Part shown: positions 5,526 through 8,433 of the stretch, piece by piece
Layout of the letters: each line of letters starts with the position of its first letter
Numbering within the stretch: position 1 is the stretch's first letter
Origin: Treponema sp.
Lineage (GTDB): Bacteria; Spirochaetota; Spirochaetia; Treponematales; Treponemataceae
Direction: 5' to 3'
Length of the DNA: 8,433 bases
Assembly: GCA_017963165.1 (NCBI GenBank)
Contig: JAGCTZ010000113.1
Span: 1 to 8,433, forward strand
The notes under the pieces: generated by a model
Seen by the model: only the letters and a program-made list of their open reading frames with translations
The model's database searches: none
Told to the model about the DNA's origin: nothing
Made by a program: the position numbers and the translations under genes

Positions 5526-6494
5526 ATGAAGAATAAAAAAACTAAAGATGCTGTTGCTGTAACAGAAACAGCACTAACAAATAGAAAGAGCAAATGGCGC
5601 CTTTTGGGCAAGCAGAAAATGCTCATTGCCATGTCTGTTCCTTTTGTTCTTTATGTAATTTTGTTCAGATATATCCCTCTTTGGGGTTGGACAATGGGTT
5701 TCCAAAGGTATAAACCTCAGTTGTCCTTTGGTGAACAGGAATGGGTAGGTTTCCATTGGTTTGCAGAACTTTTTAAGAGTAAAGAATTCCTTCTTTCTTT
5801 AAGAAATACAGTCTGCATGAGCCTTATAAGTACTGCTCTTGGTTATATTACTGCAATTGTCCTTGCAGTTTTCTTGAACGAAGTTCGTGTTATTGGAATT
5901 AAGCGCTTTGTTCAGACTGTATCTTATCTCCCGCACTTCCTTTCTTGGGTAATTGTAACGGGTTTGGTTGCGAATGTTCTTTCTGTTTCTGACGGAATTT
6001 TAAATAACATATTGTTGGGGCTTCATTTTATAAAAGAACCAATACAGTGGCTTGCTACTCCAAAATATTTCTGGCATATCATAGGTTGGACTTATGTATG
6101 GAAGGAAGTAGGTTGGAATACAATCGTTTATCTTGGTGCTATGACTGCCATTGACCCTTGTTTGTACGAAGCTGCACAGATTGATGGTTGTGGACGTCTT
6201 CGCAAAATCTGGCACATTACATTGCCTGGTATTAAACCAACTATCATCATCATGATGATTATGTCTGCCGGTCATATTCTTGATGCTAACTTTGAAATGC
6301 CGTTCTTCTTACAGAATGGACTTATCATAGACTATGCAAATACAATTGACCTTTATGTATTGAAGTTCGGTTTCAAACTGTTTAACTTCTCCCTTGCAAC
6401 TGCTGCAGGTATCTTTAAAAATGCCGTTAATATCATTCTCTTACTTTTAGCCAACTGGCTTGCTAAGAGAGCTGGTGAGGAGCGTTTGATATGA
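5526..6494 (+). CDS. ABC sugar transporter permease 1, LplB/UgpA type
   Basis: This 322-residue inner-membrane protein forms one half of the translocation channel for oligosaccharide import. It has a charged 31-residue cytoplasmic N-terminus and six likely membrane segments (about 32-50, 92-119, 131-153, 189-209, 239-257 and 295-313). The EAA loop that contacts the ATPase is visible: EAAQIDGCGRLRKIWHITLP (215-234). I place the start at ATG 5526. The open frame continues upstream to an ATG at 5430, but that stretch encodes the terminator hairpin and does not look like protein. The ribosome site is poor, with no purine-rich box in AACGGGCGTTTTTTATG, which would keep expression below that of the binding protein. 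The gene ends in a 4-base ATGA overlap with the second permease. The partner ATPase is not in the window. Confidence 0.93.
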   Translation: MKNKKTKDAVAVTETALTNRKSKWRLLGKQKMLIAMSVPFVLYVILFRYIPLWGWTMGFQRYKPQLSFGEQEWVGFHWFAELFKSKEFLLSLRNTVCMSLISTALGYITAIVLAVFLNEVRVIGIKRFVQTVSYLPHFLSWVIVTGLVANVLSVSDGILNNILLGLHFIKEPIQWLATPKYFWHIIGWTYVWKEVGWNTIVYLGAMTAIDPCLYEAAQIDGCGRLRKIWHITLPGIKPTIIIMMIMSAGHILDANFEMPFFLQNGLIIDYANTIDLYVLKFGFKLFNFSLATAAGIFKNAVNIILLLLANWLAKRAGEERLI

Positions 6495-7438
6495 TGGAAG
6501 AAAAGAAATCAAATCAGTTTTATGCTGCTAAAAGGCAGACACAGATTAGTAATATCATTTTTGATACAATAATCTTTTTGACATTGGCTTTTGTTGTTGT
6601 TGCAACAGTTTATCCTTTCTGGAATACAGTTGCTATTTCTTTCAACGACGGTCTTGATGCCTTAAAGGGTGGTATTAAACTTTGGCCACGTAAGTTTACC
6701 TGGCAAAACTATGCTAATCTGTTTATAACAGATGAAATTTTCCATGCAGGAATTATTTCTGTTACAAGAACAATTCTTCAGACTGTATTGTGTGTATTCT
6801 GTACCAGTATGATGGCTTATGCACTCAGCCGTAAAGAATTTGTAATTCGTAGACCTCTTACATCTATAATCGTTATTTCTATGTATGTAAACGCAGGTTT
6901 GATTCCTGGATACATGCTCATTAAGAATCTTCATCTTATTGGTAAGTATTCAGTTTATATCATTCCTTGTCTTGTAGATGTATTCAACTTTATTCTTGTA
7001 AGAACTTACATTAATGGTCTTCCTGACAGCTTTGTTGAATCTGCCCGTATAGACGGTGCCAACGAGTTTAAGATTTTCATGCGTATTATTATGCCTCTTA
7101 TTGTTCCTTCAATTGCCATGATTTCTTTGTTCGTAGCTGTAGGTGCTTGGAACAGCTGGTTTGATACATATCTTTATTGTTCAAACAAGCCAAGTTTGCA
7201 TTCTCTGCAATATGTACTTATGTCTTATCTGCAGGCAAGTCAGAACCAGAGTGCTTCTGCTGCAGATGCCGGCTCTATGGCTGTAGCTGCATCTTCTGGT
7301 TCCACAAATGCTATGTCTACACCAATCAGTATCCGTTCTTCTATTACAGTAGTAGCAACCCTGCCAATCCTGGTTGTTTATCCATTCGTACAGAAGTACT
7401 TTGTTGTTGGTATGACAATTGGTGGTGTTAAAGAGTAA
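6491..7438 (+). CDS. ABC sugar transporter permease 2, LplC/YtcP (carbohydrate-uptake) type
   Basis: This 315-residue protein is the second channel subunit. Membrane segments are visible at about 24-45, 88-110, 124-143, 151-170, 203-221 and 283-303. The EAA loop VESARIDGANEFKIFMRIIMP is at 182-202, and the C-terminus GGVKE closely resembles the GxVKG end of LplC/YtcP-like permeases. A Ser/Ala-rich low-complexity stretch occupies about 249-276, between the fifth and sixth segments. The gene starts inside the stop codon of permease 1 (ATGA overlap). GAGGAG at 6477-6482 with 8-base spacing supports ATG 6491, although the next codon, ATG 6494, would fit as well. Translational coupling to permease 1 should keep the two at a 1:1 ratio. 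A terminator follows at 7475. Confidence 0.93.
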   Translation: MMEEKKSNQFYAAKRQTQISNIIFDTIIFLTLAFVVVATVYPFWNTVAISFNDGLDALKGGIKLWPRKFTWQNYANLFITDEIFHAGIISVTRTILQTVLCVFCTSMMAYALSRKEFVIRRPLTSIIVISMYVNAGLIPGYMLIKNLHLIGKYSVYIIPCLVDVFNFILVRTYINGLPDSFVESARIDGANEFKIFMRIIMPLIVPSIAMISLFVAVGAWNSWFDTYLYCSNKPSLHSLQYVLMSYLQASQNQSASAADAGSMAVAASSGSTNAMSTPISIRSSITVVATLPILVVYPFVQKYFVVGMTIGGVKE

Positions 7439-7471
7439 CGTCATTGCGAGCCAAAGGTAAAGCAATCCACG
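7439..7471. repeat. GTCATTGCGAGCC...GCAATCCAC-type short intergenic repeat
   Basis: The segment starts with CGTCATTGCGAGCC directly after the permease 2 stop codon and ends with AAAGCAATCCACG. The ends are partly complementary (CGT, ATTGC / GCAAT, ACG), giving an imperfect hairpin. This closely resembles a short palindromic repeat found between genes in many unrelated bacteria (GTCATTGCGAG...GAAGCAATC). Other copies in the genome would be expected but cannot be seen here. Confidence 0.7.
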
Positions 7472-7474
7472 AAT

Positions 7475-7511
7475 AAAAAAGGCTGTCCTTGTAAGGGACT
7501 GCCTTTTTTTT
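7475..7511 (+). terminator. Bidirectional intrinsic terminator between permease 2 and the GH1 gene
   Basis: AAAAAAGGC (7475-7483) pairs with GCCTTTTTT (7501-7509). GTCC (7485-7488) pairs with GGAC (7496-7499) across one T/T mismatch, with a seven-base loop. Eight T residues follow on the plus strand, and the A-tract provides a U-run for transcripts arriving from the minus-strand GH1 gene. It fits the end of both converging units. Confidence 0.85.
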
Positions 7512-7612
7512 GGGCCCTTCGAGAGCCTCAGGGACCACGGATAATGGTGTGGCCCTTGACAGGCTTAGTGACCACGGATAATGGTGGGGTCCCTGAGCTT
7601 GTCGAAGGGCCC
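7512..7612. repeat. Composite REP/BIME-like element with three arms
   Basis: Three related ~24-bp arms are present. Two are direct (7513-7536 and 7551-7573) and one is inverted (7588-7611, GGTCCCTGAGCTTG then TCGAAGGGCC). Each direct arm is followed by the same sequence; the exact 17-bp repeat GACCACGGATAATGGTG occurs at 7533-7549 and 7570-7586, 37 bp apart. The inverted arm can pair with either direct arm. The CCCTGAGCTTGTCGAAGGG core is a common extragenic palindrome in many bacterial genomes. The element is clearly GC-richer than its surroundings and carries no gene. Confidence 0.8.
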
Positions 7613-7622
7613 CATCTTTTAC

Positions 7623-8433
7623 CTACAAATTTTTTCCATTCGTTTCAATTACATTTTTATACCACCCGGCAGAATCCTTGAGTGTTCGCTTTTGGGTTTC
7701 GTAATCAACGTGGATTAAACCAAAACGTGGGTTATATCCTTTTGCCCATTCAAAATTATCCATGAGAGACCAATAGAAATATCCTCTAACGTCGGCACCT
7801 TCGTCTGTTGCTTTTTTTAGTCCATGCAGATATCGTGCCAGGAAATCAATTCGGTTAGGATCATGAACTTTTCCGTCAAGGCTAACCCAGTCGTGGCAGG
7901 TAATTCCGTTTTCTGTAATATAAATTGGAAGTCCATAACGTTTATAATTGAGCTTAATTCCCCATTCCAGAGCTTCAGGAAAAATATCCCAGCCTAATTC
8001 ATTATGAGGATATCCGGGTTTTCGTTTAAATTCTCCGTTATAGCGGGCTTCGTAAATATTTAAACCAATAAAATCAATTTTCTGGCCAATGCTTTCCAGC
8101 TGCTTTTTTGTAAGCTTTGGAAATTTATCGCCGGCTTCTTTTACAAGCTTTTTAGGAAATTTTCCAAAAACAATAGGATCTACCCAGAAAGGCATGCCCC
8201 ATATACAGCCAAGATTATTTAATCCTTCATCAAAATAGGTTTTGTAAGTATTTTCTTCATCTTTTTTAGTAAGAGGAATTTGTGGCTGTGTAGCAAGGGT
8301 AATTCCAACTTGGGCGTCAGAAATTGCTTCTTTGATAACAGAAACTGCCCTTCCGTGTGACAAAAGCACATTGGTAGCAATCATAAGAATTTCTTTTGTT
8401 TGCAGCTTATAACCTGGTGTATGGTCACCGCCC
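7623..8433 (-). CDS. Glycoside hydrolase family 1 beta-glycosidase, C-terminal part (N-terminus beyond the window)
   Basis: The frame is open from the right edge to a TAG stop at 7625-7623, giving about 269 residues of a protein usually near 450. The first residues, GGDHTPGYKLQTKEIL, match the GH1 region just after the acid/base NEP motif, which must lie outside the window. The Met at 8384 is internal and not the start. Visible GH1 features are NVLLSHGRAV, FIGLNIYEARY, the nucleophile motif YITENG (Glu codon at 7913-7911), and the C-terminal block GYFYWSLMDNFEWAKGYNPRFGLIHVDY. The last block includes the NFEWxxGY sequence that contacts the glycone sugar; the absence of a Ser/Lys pair typical of 6-phospho-glycosidases favours non-phosphorylated substrates. 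It would split beta-linked oligosaccharides in the cytosol after import. It converges on the importer genes and belongs to a separate transcript. Confidence 0.95.
   Translation of the reverse strand, partial: GGDHTPGYKLQTKEILMIATNVLLSHGRAVSVIKEAISDAQVGITLATQPQIPLTKKDEENTYKTYFDEGLNNLGCIWGMPFWVDPIVFGKFPKKLVKEAGDKFPKLTKKQLESIGQKIDFIGLNIYEARYNGEFKRKPGYPHNELGWDIFPEALEWGIKLNYKRYGLPIYITENGITCHDWVSLDGKVHDPNRIDFLARYLHGLKKATDEGADVRGYFYWSLMDNFEWAKGYNPRFGLIHVDYETQKRTLKDSAGWYKNVIETNGKNL

Noticed and set aside
8382..8384. Met codon as the start of the GH1 gene
   Set aside because: The frame stays open to the window edge and the residues before this Met (GGDHTPGYKLQTKEIL) match the GH1 family, so it is internal.

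Overview
The window looks like a carbohydrate-uptake locus from a low-GC diderm bacterium. The best guess is a gut or rumen Treponema-like spirochaete. This rests on the LplABC-type importer without a local ATPase, a loose spirochaete-style lipobox on one esterase, AT-rich intergenic DNA and general codon style. No rRNA or marker gene is present, so the genus is an inference.

Layout: bases 1-147 hold six perfect copies and one degenerate copy of a 21-bp tandem repeat that runs off the left edge. It can be read as the tail of an upstream protein ending at 150. An AraC-family regulator follows on the minus strand (177-1007). It has an extended -10 promoter so close to its ATG that the mRNA may be leaderless. 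Divergent from it are a cytoplasmic type-B carboxylesterase (1148-2527), a structured 152-bp gap, a CE1/feruloyl-esterase-like lipoprotein (2680-3654), a large oligosaccharide-binding protein (3697-5400), a gap with three consecutive hairpins, the last terminator-like, and two overlapping LplB/LplC-type permeases (5526-6494 and 6491-7438). The convergent gap (7439-7622) holds a short GTCATTGC-type intergenic repeat, a bidirectional terminator and a composite REP-like element. A GH1 beta-glycosidase on the minus strand (7623-8433) is cut by the right edge.

How the genes may work together (inference): the lipoprotein esterase trims acyl groups, such as acetyl or feruloyl, from plant-derived oligosaccharides at the cell surface or in the periplasm. 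The binding protein captures the sugars and the two permeases import them, using an ATPase encoded elsewhere. The cytoplasmic carboxylesterase and the GH1 enzyme then finish deacylation and hydrolysis. The AraC protein is the likely local sensor. The sugar itself cannot be read from the sequence.

All protein families here are known. The less usual points are the hairpin series that probably sets binding-protein to permease stoichiometry, the apparently leaderless regulator promoter with three TTGTAAAA motifs nearby, the in-frame heptapeptide repeat at the left edge, and the pairing of two unrelated esterases in different compartments.
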